From Prorocentrum cordatum (lineage: Eukaryota > Sar > Dinophyceae > Prorocentrales > Prorocentraceae): 64,000 nucleotides of DNA. The stretch is from NCBI GenBank assembly GCA_963575745.1, contig CAUYUJ010018882.1, positions 496,333 through 560,332 of the forward strand, in the 5' to 3' direction. Of the stretch, positions 43,680 through 54,669 are shown piece after piece. Below the pieces are notes generated by a model. The model was given only the letters and a program-made list of their open reading frames with translations. It was not told where the DNA came from and did not search any database. Position 1 is the first letter of the stretch. Every line of letters starts with the position of its first letter. The position numbers and the translations under genes were made by a program.

Positions 43680-45505
43680 CGCACAGAATTAGAAATTTCA
43701 CGCGCGCAACAATTCCAACTGCGAACCGCCAAAGAGCCTGCGTCGTGAAAAATGACGGCATGTTTGTGCCCGCTTTGGGCATCTGGGGGCCCTCGCCGGG
43801 CCACAGAACCGTCAAACAAGGACTCGGGGTGAACGAACTGGCCCTGGGGAAAGGGCGGGGACGTCCGGGCAACCCGTCGTGGAAGAAACCAGGCGTCGGA
43901 TGTCTGGGGTGTCTGTGGGCGAGGGCGAGGGGGGCGGAAGTAAGGCTGGGGTTGGAGCTGGCTGAGATCGGGGAGACGTAAGACTCGGGTTCGGGGGACT
44001 CGGGTTGGCCTGACGTGACCATCATGAAAATGACGAGATCCAATCTGAAACTCGACGCGAGCTCCAGCTGCAAGCATCCCACGACAACTGGACCGCCAGA
44101 ATCCGAGACGGACCCGTCAAACAGCGCAGGCAAACCCGAGTTCTGGCGTACTCGAATCTTACCTTTCCCCGATGGGAGGCTGAGGTGGCCCTGCACTGGT
44201 TCTGGCGAGCAGGAAAGGGGGAGAAAGGTCTCCTCGTCGCAAAGGCTGGACGCGGTTCGAACAACTTGTCAGTTTCGACACCTGAAGGGTTTGGGGTCAG
44301 ACTTTGTGCGAAGTTAGACCGTGCGGTGACCTCGAATTCTCCAGAGACCTCGCCTCGCGGTCCATCACCGCACGGTTCTTGGACCTCGGAGGCCCTGGTC
44401 GCCCGATGCCTCCTCGGAGAACGGCCCGAATCCCAAAACCGTGCGGCCACTCCGCATCCCCACTGCCTCACCGCACAGTGTGACCATCGCATCGTTTTGG
44501 GGCCCCCGAGGTGGGGAGAGTGGGAGCAGAAGGGGGAGGGGTCAGGGGAAGGGAGGCAACTCCTCGGAAGCCTAACTGGGTTGAAACGGATCAGGGCCAG
44601 GATTACACGGGGCTCAACCAGACGAAGTGAGAACGTTGCAGACCAGGACGGTTGCCGACCGAAGATCTACCAGCGTCAGCTCTGAATGCAACCCCCCAAG
44701 AGTTGCAGCCGAGGGGGTGGGGGGAGAAATTGGCAAACGAGAGGTGAGGACGAGGACGCGGGGGAGAAAGAGCTGGGGAGGGGGGCTTGCGAGCGTGCGC
44801 GCGCCCGCGAGGCGAGGAGTGTCAGGAGGGGGGGGGGGGAACTGAAAAAGCCTGCATTGGGGAGAGAGGGCGGGGGAGCGAGGAGAGGAGGGGGTGGGGA
44901 GAGGGGGGATACGGGGCTGAAGAGCGAGGCGAGGGGGCGCGACGGGTGTTTCGGCCGCCCAGGCTTCCCCTGCGGTGTACGCCGCGGCGCCCTTCTCGGT
45001 CGACACAACGCGCTGGACGCCGCGGGGCGTGCCGGGGAAGTTCGGCGAGCCACTCCGAGCCGCTCCGTCGGCAAGCCGCGGGAGCCGCTCCGACTTCTTG
45101 GACGCCACGGATGGGCCCATCTCCAGCCCGCTGTCCACAAAGCCCTGGCGGGTGTGGCCTCCTTCACCCCGCTCTCCGCCTCCTCCTCGCCCTATCCCTG
45201 CCACTTCCTCCCGCTCATCCTCTGACTCCCTCCTCCCCCCCCTCGTCCTCCTGGCCGTCTCCGGCTGGGGCTCAAGAAGGTCAGTGCGAGTGGGCCCCAA
45301 CGTGCACTGATGGCACTTCGAAGCCGCACCCCAGTGAGGGCAGGGCGAAGCTACACGCCGACGAGACGAGCAGTCCCTGCGTGGCGCAGCGAGGGTACCC
45401 CGCTACGCCAGAGTGCCCAGCGCAGCCAGGGACTCGGCCCTGGAGGCCCCGCGAAAAGGGCATAGAATTAGGTCGGGCGTCCTTGTTTTGAAGAGACGGT
45501 CCCCG
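43680..45505. other. no recognised gene
   Basis: Frames up to about 320 codons are open on the minus strand but extend through GGA tracts and show no domain. G-rich around 44700-44930. No RNA gene is seen. Confidence 0.45.
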
Positions 45506-45511
45506 ATTTAC

Positions 45512-45560
45512 TCTCCTCCTCCTCCTCCTCCTCCTCCTCCTCCTCCTCCTCCTTCCTCCT
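45512..45560. repeat. (CTC)n tract
   Basis: About fifteen CTC units immediately before the 90-bp satellite. Confidence 0.95.
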
Positions 45561-46705
45561 CCCATCACCACACCTCATTTTGGCACACACCTTACACGTT
45601 TCGTGGCCCCACAAGGAGCTCCACCGAAGGCCCCAGTGCCACCGCCCGCATGTGTCACGCACACCCACTTCGGCACACCCCTCACACGTCTCGTGGTCCC
45701 ATAGGGAGCTCCACCGCATGCCTCAGTGCCACCGCCTGCATGCGTCACGCACACCCATTTCAGCATACCCCTCACACGTTTCGTGGCCCCATAGGGAGCT
45801 CTACAGAAGGCCCCAGTGCCACCGCCCGCATTCGTCACGCACACCCATTTCGGCACAACCCCCACACGTTTCGTGGCCCCATAGGGAGCTCCACCGAAGG
45901 CCCCAGTGCCACCGCCCGCATGTCACGCACACCCATTTCGGCACACCCCTCACACTTTTCGTGGCCCCATAGGGAGCTCCACCGAAGGCCTCAGTGCCAC
46001 CGCCCGCATGTCACGCAAACCCATTTCGGCACACCTCTCACACGTTTCGTGGCCCCACGGGGAGCTCCACCGAAGGCTCCAGTGCCACCGCCCGCATTTG
46101 TCACGCACACCCATTTCGGCACACCCCCCACACGTTTCGTGGCCCCATAGGGAGCTGCACCGAAGGCCCCAGTGCCACCGCCCGCATTCGTCACGCACAC
46201 CCATGTCGGCACACCCATCACACGTTTCGTGGCCCCATAGGGAGCTCTACAGAAGGCCCCAGTGCCACCGCCCGCATTCGTCACGCACACCCATTTCGGC
46301 ACAACCCCCACACGTTTCGTGGCCCCATAGGGAGCTCCACCGAAGGCCCTAGTGCCACCGCCCGCATGTCACGCACACCAATTTCGGCACACCCCTCACA
46401 CTTTTCGTGGCCCCACATGGAGCCCCACCGAAGGCCCCAGTGCCACCGCCCGCATGCGTCACGCATACCCATGTCGGCACACCCATCACACGTTTCGCGG
46501 CCCCAGAGGGAGCTCCACCGACGGCCCCAATGGTTGCGTTCGCATGCGCTCACCGCACCTATTTCGGTACAACTCTCCCGCGCTTCGTGGCAACACAGGG
46601 AATTCCACCGACGGCCCCAGTGGCTACTTTCGCATGCGTCCACCGGGCAAATGTTTGCACACCCCTCACACGTTTCGTGGCCCTATAGGGAGCTCCTCCG
46701 AACGC
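45560..46705 (+). repeat. 90-bp satellite, 13 units, with 88-bp variants
   Basis: The anchor TCGTGGCCCCATAGGGAGCT or a variant starts at 45601, 45691, 45781, 45871, 45959, 46047, 46137, 46227, 46317, 46405, 46495, 46585 and 46675. Spacings are 90 bp except three of 88 bp, each caused by loss of two bases in CGCATGCGTCACGC. The block 45781-45959 is repeated almost base for base at 46227-46405. Thirty-residue repeating frames (HRRPQCHRPH type) exist but the 88-bp units break them. The last three units are more diverged. Confidence 0.97.
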
Positions 46706-46709
46706 GGTG

Positions 46710-47026
46710 CATACAACGACGGTACTCGCAACTGCACATGGTTGGGTCCTTCGCCAGGCTAATGTTTTGGGGTGTGGCGCGTGATTTCTATTAAACGTCA
46801 GCTCTACAGGCGATGTGCTTGTGTGAGGAATACGTTATTGCCAACCACCAGAGGGGCTCCAACATGGCACCCAGGAAACCCTAAGTCAACTGCACCGTGC
46901 AACCTCGATGCGAGGATCTCTGGGAGCCCACAAGGGGCCCCGTGAAGGCCCGAGCCAGAGGCCCAAGAGAGCCAGGCGGGCTCCAAGATAGCCCCCTGTG
47001 GAGCCCAGAACCAAGTTGCACTGTGC
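46710..47026. other. CCAAGANNGCC-like words, no gene
   Basis: 46920-47010 has GAGCCCAGA/CAAGAGAGCC words like composite repeat G. Nothing else is recognised. Confidence 0.4.
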
Positions 47027-47034
47027 ACCTTGCC

Positions 47035-47164
47035 TTAAGTCGGGCGTGTCCCCCTACAGGCTGCAGGGGGATTTTCGACGAACAATAAAACATTATCAAA
47101 ACAGATTCCAAAATTGCCAAAAATAACAAAAATAGTCCCCGGTAGAGGGACAGGCCCGACTTAA
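47035..47164. mobile_element. inverted-repeat element family A, copy 4 (shorter)
   Basis: 130 bp. Ends TTAAGTCGGGCGTGTCCCCC and GAGGGACAGGCCCGACTTAA are almost perfect inverted repeats. Interior shares GACGAACAATAA and AATAGTCCCC. No convincing 8-bp flanking duplication. Confidence 0.85.
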
Positions 47165-48550
47165 CCCTACGAGTGCCACGAGTGCCACGAGCAGAGCCCC
47201 GACGAAGGCCCGAATCGCGCTGCGCCGTGCGGATATTTGCTTGGGGGGCCGCGAGGGGTCCTCAGCGGCGCCCCGAGGAAAGCCTCAGAGAAGGCCCCGC
47301 GAGGGTTTCAGGTGGGTTCCAGGATGGCCCACACAGACCGAAACCAACACGGTGCACCGTGAGCCTCGGCCTGGGGCCCTGTGGGGACTCACCAGGGGGC
47401 CCCTCCTGCTGGGCCGGGACTGCCCGCCCCCGTGGCGACGGCGGTGCGCGTTGACTCCGTGCTCCTGGTCGGCCCTCCTCCTCATCCTCTTCTTCCTGGT
47501 CGTCGCATCGCATCCTCCCCGCGTTACATAACTACTCCTCTCCCTGCCCTCCCCCCCAACGCACTCCAGATCCCCCGGCCAATTCCCTCGCTCCTCGCGT
47601 CGCCCGATTCCCCCGACCTCCCCTCGCCACCCCCGATCATCGTTTCCCTTCTCCTCCCCCTCCCTCTTTGGATGGGGCCCGATAACAATGAGGAGCGCCC
47701 TCGCACTCACGCAGGCGGCCTGTGGCCGAGCTCCGACTGAACGCTGGCTACTTCCACCCGCCCCACCCCCGCGCGCGACGGGGGGCAATGGGGTAACGGT
47801 GGGCGGAACGGCGGCGGGGGCGAGAGCGCGGCGGGGGCAGCGAGCGTTGCCGCAGACGCCGTTGAGACTACCCCCTGGTCGAGGCTGCGGGGGGCGGGGA
47901 CAAAGGGAAAGCCCTCCCGAGGAGGCGAACGGGGCGAGCAGACTGGGAGAACAAAGGAAACACAACCAACAATCCCACCAGCCCTCTGGGCGTAGGTGGT
48001 CTAGGCAGGCTCCTCTTCCAACCCCCTTCTTCTCCTTCGGGGATGGATTGAATGTAGACCCCCTCCCCCAGGCGACCGGCAGACAACCTGCAACAATGAG
48101 TACACCAGGAGGCCCCCCCCCCCCCCCACCATCCCCTGTCAAAAGACAATACAATACCCACTCTGCCTCCAAATTCGGAGCATGCGCGGCCAACCCGATG
48201 CGCCCCCCCCCCCCCCACCCCCACCCCCCACTCCATCCATGTCAAAAACCATTCAAAATACGCTTTGGGGCAAAGTCTGGAATCATGTTCGAGGGCCCCG
48301 CGAGCACTTTGTATTGTTTTTTGTTGCCAGGGACGGCGGGGGTGTCAGCATATCGCCTGCTGCGCGCAAGGCTAACATCCCTGACAGAAAAATGCAAAAT
48401 GCACCTCGCGGCTAAATCTGGATCATGCGCGGCCGCCCCGCGATCACTGTCAAGTGGTGGCGCGTGACCTGCTGTGCGCAGGCCCACCAGACACAATGAT
48501 GAGCATTGGTTTCGACATGGATGGTGGGGGCGGACATGTTTCCCGATCTG
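47165..48550. other. GC-rich, no recognised gene
   Basis: C/G-runs and open Pro/Arg/Gly frames on both strands. Short repeated words ATCATGCGCGGCC and AGCATGCGCGGCC near 48180 and 48425. No domain or RNA gene. Confidence 0.45.
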
Positions 48551-48775
48551 TGCTGTCACGTGCGCAGGCGCACCTGACGCACTCTGCACGTGCCCCGAAC
48601 ATGGCGCACCTGGCGCGGCTGGAGTGTGCGGCACACCTGGCGTACGCGGAGCACGTGGCGCATCTGGCGCACCAGGCGTGCCTGGCACGCTCGGGCCCAA
48701 GGGGTGCCTGGCACGCGTGGCGCCCCTGGCACGCGTTGCGCACCTCGCCCAAGCGTCGCGCACCTGGGGTCGGCT
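48550..48775. repeat. GGCGCACCTGGCGCA-type minisatellite
   Basis: 9-12-bp GC-rich units. One plus frame reads GAPGAAGVCGTPGVRGARGA (Gly-X-Y); other frames read Ala/His/Leu- or Arg/Trp-rich. The Gly-X-Y pattern follows from the unit and is not evidence for collagen. Confidence 0.7.
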
Positions 48776-48954
48776 TTGGTTCCCAGCACATCCAAAGACG
48801 ACCGCTGAACATGCTCATGCTCAGGTGTTACTTATGTGTTGGGAGGGCGGGTGGGAGTGAGCTAGAGGGCTTACAGGCGGATGGGTCGCTTGACCCCTCC
48901 CCCTACCCCCTCCCCTGGACCTGGAGGGAGGGGGGTCGCAAGCGGTCAGAGCAG

Positions 48955-49100
48955 CTAAGATGGCCCAAGACGGCTCTAGGAGGGCCTCAGAGAGCCAAAG
49001 ATGACCTCCAAGATGGCACGCGATAGCCCAAGATGCCTCAAGATGGCTCCCAAGATGCTCCAAGAGGCCCCAAGACCGTTTCGAGACGGTTCCAAGTGAC
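48955..49100. repeat. CAAGATGGC word array (composite repeat G fragment)
   Basis: Repeated CCAAGATGGC, CCTCAAGATGGC and CCAAGAGGCC words, like the arrays in 12610-13260 and 34840-35180, without the central block. Confidence 0.65.
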
Positions 49101-49665
49101 CACGGAGCGTTCCCCGTTCTCCTCTCCACCTCGTCCTCTCCCATCTCCTCTTCCCTCTCACCAGCCACATGTCTTTGTCATGCTGCCGTTGCTCCAGCTA
49201 GTGACGTTGCTGCCCCTCCTCGTCTTCTGACCCCCAACAACCCCCTCTTGTTCTCCCCGTCCTCTCCTCCTTCGCCTCACTACTCTGGTCCGCATCCCAA
49301 TCCACGTCCCCCTTGCTAAGGTTGACCACCGTCAAAATACATTACCATCGCCTTCGTCGCTCCCATCCGGCTGCGCATCACTGCGCCGCAACGCCTTCCC
49401 CCGAGTTAGTGAAGCACGACGTCCTCATGAGATTGAGATCGAACCTCTTCCCTTCGCGACGCCCGCGACGCCGTCGCAGGCGTCGCGGCGAGCCGTCGAC
49501 GGAGGGCGGCCCGCGGCCCGTCGACGGCTGGCCCCGTCGGCTGGCGCCCCGCAGCTGCCGAAGCCGCGCCGGGGGTCCTGTGCCTGAACGCGGGGGTCGA
49601 CCAGGCCTGCGGGCCCATCCAGAGGCGCTCGGGGAGCGCTTCCTCCAGGCACGCCTTTGGCACAC
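49100..49665. other. no recognised gene
   Basis: Mixed, partly GC-rich sequence. Minus frames of up to 97 codons at 49378-49671 have no domain. Confidence 0.4.
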
Positions 49666-49669
49666 CTGC

Positions 49670-50220
49670 ACCTCCCTCCTCCCTCCTCCCTCACTCCCTT
49701 CCCCGTTCCTCCTCTCTCCCTCCCTCCCTCCTCCCTCCCCGCCCCTCCCTCCCCCAATGCTGTCGATAGTCCTCCTCCCGCCTTGTGGACCCTCTGCGTC
49801 GCTACCTGGATCCCGTCACCGATCAGAGACGGGCAATCCGTATTCCACCTCCTTCTTCTCCTGCTCCTCCTCGTCATTATGCTTCTCGTCCTCCTCGTCC
49901 GCGTCTTCTGTGTCATCCTCTTCCTCCTCTGTATCCTTCTCTTCCTCGGGCTCCTCCCCTTGCCCCATTCCCCAGCCCGGCTCTTCCTCCTTTCCTCCTC
50001 CTCCTCCTTCTTCTCCTCCTCCCTCCTCCTCCTCCCCCTCGTAGTCGTCATCGTCTTCCTCGTCCGCAGGTTTGTCTTTGCCATCGTCGTCCTTATACCT
50101 TCTCCCCCTCCACATCCTCCCATCACCTCCCACTTCCACATTCCGCATACGTGCACCTCATCTTGCTTCTCATCACCACTCCGCCCGTCTCCTCCTCCAC
50201 CACCTTTTTCTCCTCAATCC
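49670..50220. repeat. CTC/CCT pyrimidine tract bordering element D
   Basis: Long imperfect CTC/CCTC sequence; it is the (GGA)n border seen on the other strand. Confidence 0.9.
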
Positions 50221-51190
50221 CTGTTCCTTCTGAATAACTCCTCCTTGTCCCCACCCGAGGCCAGTCGAAAGGGCGGGCCGGGCGACTCGCCTGAGACTTC
50301 CTCATCATTAATGTTCCGAAACATCAAAATTTACAACAGTTTCACGGATGGAATGCGGGTGGTTTTCGAAATGTTGCTCTCGCCTGAGCGCCCCGCACGC
50401 TCACTTTTTAACAGTTGCAAGAAATCTCATGGATGGAAGTCAGGAAATGTTCAAACTGTGGCTCTCGCCTTAGCACCGCGCGCATATGTTGTAGAATACT
50501 GCAATAATTTTGCCGACGGAAGGCAAGTCGTTTTTCAAAATATGGTTCTCGCCTGAGCGTCGCGCGAATCCGTCTTAAAACATTGCAGGAGGTTCACGGA
50601 TCGAGGACGGCTCTTTTTCAAAATGTGGCTCTCGCGTTAACGCCTAGCGCAGTCGTTGTAACAACGTGCAACAGTTTCAAGCGTTCTCACGGGTAACGTC
50701 CCAGAAGTGGATTTTTGGCACGATGCCAGAGTGTCAAAGCGCGTCGTGTTGATGTCCCAGGAAGGACGTTTTGGCACGACTCAGGATCGTCAAGACGCCA
50801 CAACAGTGGTGATTCGCGGACTTGACATCCCAGGAACAGTGCTTTGGCGCAGCGCAGCATTTTCAAACGGTTGGCTCCCAAAGGGGCACTTTTCTCAACG
50901 AAAGTGAGCCTCTAACACGGGCCCATGAATCAGGAAGTTGGAGGGAGGGTGTATTGCCATCTCGTTAATGACTCTTGGGTTTACACTGGTCCCCCTCATC
51001 TTCTTCCTCATCATCATCCCCACGACAATGTTTTGGCATGCTTCCGGGTCTTCAAACGGTTGTCTTCCAACGGGGCAGAGCCCTCAATGGAAATGAACCG
51101 TTGTAGGGGCCTACGCCTATGAAGAGGGGACTTGGAGGGAGGGTGTATTCCAAGATCGTTGATGGCTCTGGGGTTTACATTGGTCCTTCT
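50221..51190 (-). mobile_element. composite non-coding element D, copy 2 (inverted)
   Basis: Reverse orientation relative to the other copies. Right tail at 50221-50330 (GAGGCCAGTCGAAAGGGCGG), four units with anchors near 50387, 50471, 50556 and 50639 (84, 85, 83 bp), then the core to GGGTTTACACTGGTCCCC near 50978. Part of the core (about 51030-51188) is duplicated, ending GGGTTTACATTGGTCC. CTC tracts lie on both sides. Confidence 0.8.
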
Positions 51191-51225
51191 CCTCCTCCTC
51201 CTCCTCCTCCTCCTCCTCCTCTTCC
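51185..51225. repeat. (CTC)n tract
   Basis: CTC triplets at the outer border of element D copy 2. Confidence 0.9.
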
Positions 51226-51363
51226 TCTTCCCCTCTCTCCCTTCATCCCTCCCTCCCTCCGTCCTGCCTCCCCTTCTCTCCTTCTCTTCTCCACACTTAG
51301 ACCATCTGAATACTACTCTCCTCTCTCCACTGGTGACGTCTGGGAAATATTCGCCCCCCCCTC

Positions 51364-51515
51364 CGCGTACTGGTTTTTTACACACAGGACTCCCGGGAAT
51401 TAGGTTTTCGCATGGTTTTTTCAATGTGCCACTCTCGCTAAAGCGCTGGCCTCATTTTGGGGCTACCGCCCGTTCCGAATCGTGCTCCTGCTGCAGCACT
51501 GGCCTCATTTTCTAA
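51364..51515 (-). repeat. dispersed repeat F, inverted copy
   Basis: GTTTTTTACACACAGGACTC and CCCGGGAATTAGGTTTTCGC are the reverse complement of the unit at 8974-9078, followed by two GCACTGGCCTCATTTT blocks. Confidence 0.75.
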
Positions 51516-51519
51516 ATCG

Positions 51520-52060
51520 TGCTCCTGCTCGCACTGAAGAGAAGAAAGAACAAGCGGACAATAAGCAGGCCAGGGGAAACAAGCAGACAAGAGACGAATG
51601 GGGCAAGGGAAACATGTAATGTCCGAAAAGCAGGCGCAATGGAAAACAAAAAAGTGCGCACATCCAATATGTTGTTGTGGACACCCGGGTGCAAAGCCAA
51701 AGACCACCCGGGTGCCCGCGACAGGGCGCACTTCCAGAAGCGGCGACAGGCGGAGGTGAGGAATGAGGAAGGAGCCAAGAGGGACCGGAAGACGGAGGAG
51801 GCGGGCGCGCGGAGGGGGGGGGGAGCCACCCGACCCCCCCCTTCGGCGCTCGCGCCGCACACGCCGGAGGCACGGAGCAAGGAAGGAGAGGGGAGGAGAG
51901 GGCTCGACGTTCCAGCCACATTGAGCCGGACACTTCAGGCCACGGCCCCCTTCCAGCCAGATGGGGCCGGACACTTCCGGCCACGGCCTCCCTACAACGA
52001 CGACAACGATGAGGGGTGGCGGGGGCGCCCAGCGTGGTCTAATCCATCGCAGCCTACTTG
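51520..52060. other. no recognised gene; 3' flank of RE2
   Basis: Mixed sequence with two CCGGACACTTC(A/C)GGCCACG words (about 51928, 51970). No domain. Confidence 0.4.
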
Positions 52061-52066
52061 GAAAGT

Positions 52067-52817
52067 TCAACGGCTTTCTTCGCTCCCGTGTCGTCGTAAA
52101 AAGTAAAGAAGGAGAAGGAGAGGGCAGGGGGGGAAAGAGGCGCAGACGCAGCACCCGGGGGGGGGGGGAGCCAGGACAGGGCATCCAGAAGAGCCCCCTG
52201 CGCCTGCCACAGAAGAAATGTGGCATGCGCCGGTGGCGAACTGCCATGCCTTCGCAGTTTGCATGCGCATGGACAGGGCTTGCCAAAGGACAGCGGGATT
52301 GTTGCCAGCGTGACGCGCGAGCGATCCCACGATGCCCTGCGCCGCCTCCCCTGGGCGCCCGCGTCCCTCAATGACGAAGGGTGTGATTGGCAATCCCACA
52401 TAGCGAACCATCTTTGCACGTTCTGCCGCGCGGCAGCCACCCCATCGCGGCTCGCGGAGGCGCTCCGGCGGGCATCGTCGTCGCTGTAAGATTGACAATG
52501 GCCACGCCTATCGCAACCAGTCGACCGTCTTGATGCCGCAACACGTCCAGCACGTCTGCCGCTGGGCCAGCCTCTTCGGCAGCGCCAGCCTCGCCCTGCG
52601 CCGCCGCCGGTTGGGCAGCTGCTGCTGGCGCGCCCACAGAGCGGCGGGAGCACTCCAATCGTTGTTTCTGCTGCGTAGCTGGATCGATGTTTTGCCGAAT
52701 CCAATGCAGCAGAAGGTCCAGCACTTCGCTGTGCGCACGCGTGATGCCGCCGCCTTTTCTTACAAGTCTCAAACTGGTGTTCGTCGTGTGCCTCGCGCGG
52801 CGCTCTTCCGCATGCAC
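52067..52817 (-). pseudogene. RE2 C-terminal domain
   Basis: 52368-52817 reads GGGITRAHSEVLDLLLHWIR and VAIGVAIVNLTATTMPAGAP. The overlapping frame 52067-52498 reads LPITPFVIEGRGRPGEAAQG and HAGNNPAVLWQALSMRMQTA. The pattern P-hydrophobic-V-x-E-x2-GR-x-G-x-A followed by W-x-x-LS-x-x-x-Q resembles the region after the RT in related elements as I recall it, possibly a nuclease-like fold. Its activity is unknown. Confidence 0.5.
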
Positions 52818-53183
52818 TGGCTTGGCTTCGGCGCTGACAGCGCGCAGCGAGCGGCTGCGGCGCTATGGCAGCGCCCATCGCGGCAAGCCGGCGACGGCGG
52901 GCGGCGACGCGCCGCGCCCCGCCGGGCATCGGGTCGACGCCCGGCAGCGGCGCCAAAAGGAAAGCCCCAGCTCTGGGCCCTCCTGCAGATCGGATCTGCG
53001 CCTGCGCCCGCATGTCCAGCCCCAGACTAACAAGGTCGAACAGCTGGTGGCCCATGTCCGCGACGCGGGCTGTCAGCGCCCCGAATCGTTCTGCTGACGA
53101 GCCGAAGCCGACGTTCAGGGGGTCGCCCCGGTCCCGCCAGTATAAAGTGCACCCTGAGCTGCAAGACTCGCCTGGCGCGCAAG

Positions 53184-54078
53184 TCACGGGACAAGAAGCC
53201 TGCAGCCGCGTCGTCCTTGGCCCGAACCCTTGTCTTGCCGCCGTTGAGCTGCAGGCCGACTGGCCAGCTGCTGTTCCAGATTAAACCGCGCCTTGTCCAG
53301 AGACTGGGTAGGGCCTGCCACGTGCAGGTCGTCAGCGCATGCTACAATGCGGACATTCAGGCTTTCCCGCTGACATTGCGTCGAAGCGGCGTCTATGGGG
53401 TCAGCAATGGCCACGGCGAAAAGAAGCATGCAAAGGGGCATCCCTGCGCCACGCCAGAGCCTTGCTCCAGGGCCTCAGTGCCCCCGGCCCCGATGCTCCA
53501 CATGTCGAGGGATGGCGCAATCAGCAACCTGTGGGCCAAAGAAGCACATCGATGGGGGCCGCGTGGCACAAGCCCGATACACTGCGTCTCTGCGGATGCT
53601 TCCATGCGCATTCGTAGTGTCCACGCTGAGCACGCCACTCGCATCCCCTGCGTCAGCCAAGGTCTGGATGGCCTTGAAGGCGGCATCTATTCCTCCAGAA
53701 GTGCCCACTGCACACTGTGCGTCCCCGACTGCGTCTGGGATGCAGCCCCGAAGGCGCGCCAAGAGTGAACGGACCGCAAGCCTCTGGAGGAAGGCGCCAA
53801 CAGCCAACGGACGAACACCCCCAGTTTTCCAGCTCTGGAGGAATTTGCCACTGCACCCATCGGCACAAAACGCGCGATAGGAGATCCATCGCCGTCCTAT
53901 CCTTCCGCTTTGCATGCCAGGAAGAGACTATGCAACCATCCCACCATGGCGCAGAGCGAGGGCACATGGCTCCCAGCGCGCGGACCACCTGCTCCACGCA
54001 GTCCTGCCCAGCGTCCTCGTCAGCGAAGAGCGGCGTGGTGGCCTCCGAAGGGTCTGGAGTGTAGTGTCTTGCGGTCAA
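53184..54078 (-). pseudogene. RE2 reverse transcriptase core, frameshifted
   Basis: 53475-53915 reads KTGGVRPLAVGAFLQRLAVR (RPLAVG at 53813-53796), QCAVGTSGGIDAAFKAIQTL and GVLSVDTTNAHGSIRRDAVY, where the Asp near 53621 fits RT motif A. A frame change gives GVAQGCPFACFF (motif B, xQGCP). Another gives VRIVACADDLHVAGPTQSLD, with CADD at 53339-53328 as the catalytic motif C. Domain order and spacing fit a true RT palm. At least two frameshifts make it non-functional as it stands. Confidence 0.8.
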
Positions 54079-54159
54079 TCAATCGCGCCAGAAGGTCTGG
54101 CAGCGTGGCCGGATCGGTGATGAGGGAGGCACGGTTGCGCAAGAGACCCAAAACGCGAG

Positions 54160-54642
54160 TCATGTCATCGTCGGCGACCAGCTCTTCCACGCGTTACAAT
54201 GAGACGAAACGCGGGTGGTTGCGACTGGAGGGTAATGTGTGTTTTTAACTCGCTGTATAAAAAAGGTCCCACTGCCCAGTCCAGAATAACAGGAGGCGTC
54301 CAGCAACGCCCCTCTCTCGCCCAGCCAGTCGCTTGCCGCCTCTGCGCGCCCCCCTCTCCGAGACGCCCTCCGGAGGATCATGCGGTCGAACATGAATAGG
54401 GCCTTTACGCGCTCGAGCAAGGACTGCTTAGCCTCGCTGTACTGCGTGGTAAGGGCTTCTGGGATGCTCGTAAGCGTCGTTGCGTTTCGCTCCATCTCCG
54501 AAGCCAGGTCAAAGAGAGTCCACCAGGCGAGGTCTGGGCACTGCCACACATCCGCGAGCAGAGCAGGCTGCGAGGAGTGCAATTCCTGCCGGCGCAAGTC
54601 ATCACCTCCTTCTCCTCCTGCTCCTCCTCGTGCTGCATCCAC
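54160..54642 (-). pseudogene. RE2 linker region
   Basis: 160-residue minus frame containing LLADVWQCPDLAWWTLFDLA and SEAKQSLLERVKALFMFDRM, hydrophobic/helical and of ordinary composition. It sits between the N-terminal region and the RT core. No family recognised. Confidence 0.45.
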
Positions 54643-54669
54643 TGCTCCACCACCAGGCTCAAGTGGTTG

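Noticed and set aside
45468-45500. fifth copy of inverted-repeat family A
   Set aside because: Only the left end (TTAGGTCGGGCGTCC) is present. No interior or right end follows before the CTC tract.
48474-48860. collagen-like Gly-X-Y protein
   Set aside because: The pattern covers only about 40 residues, follows from a 9-12-bp minisatellite, and alternative frames are equally open.
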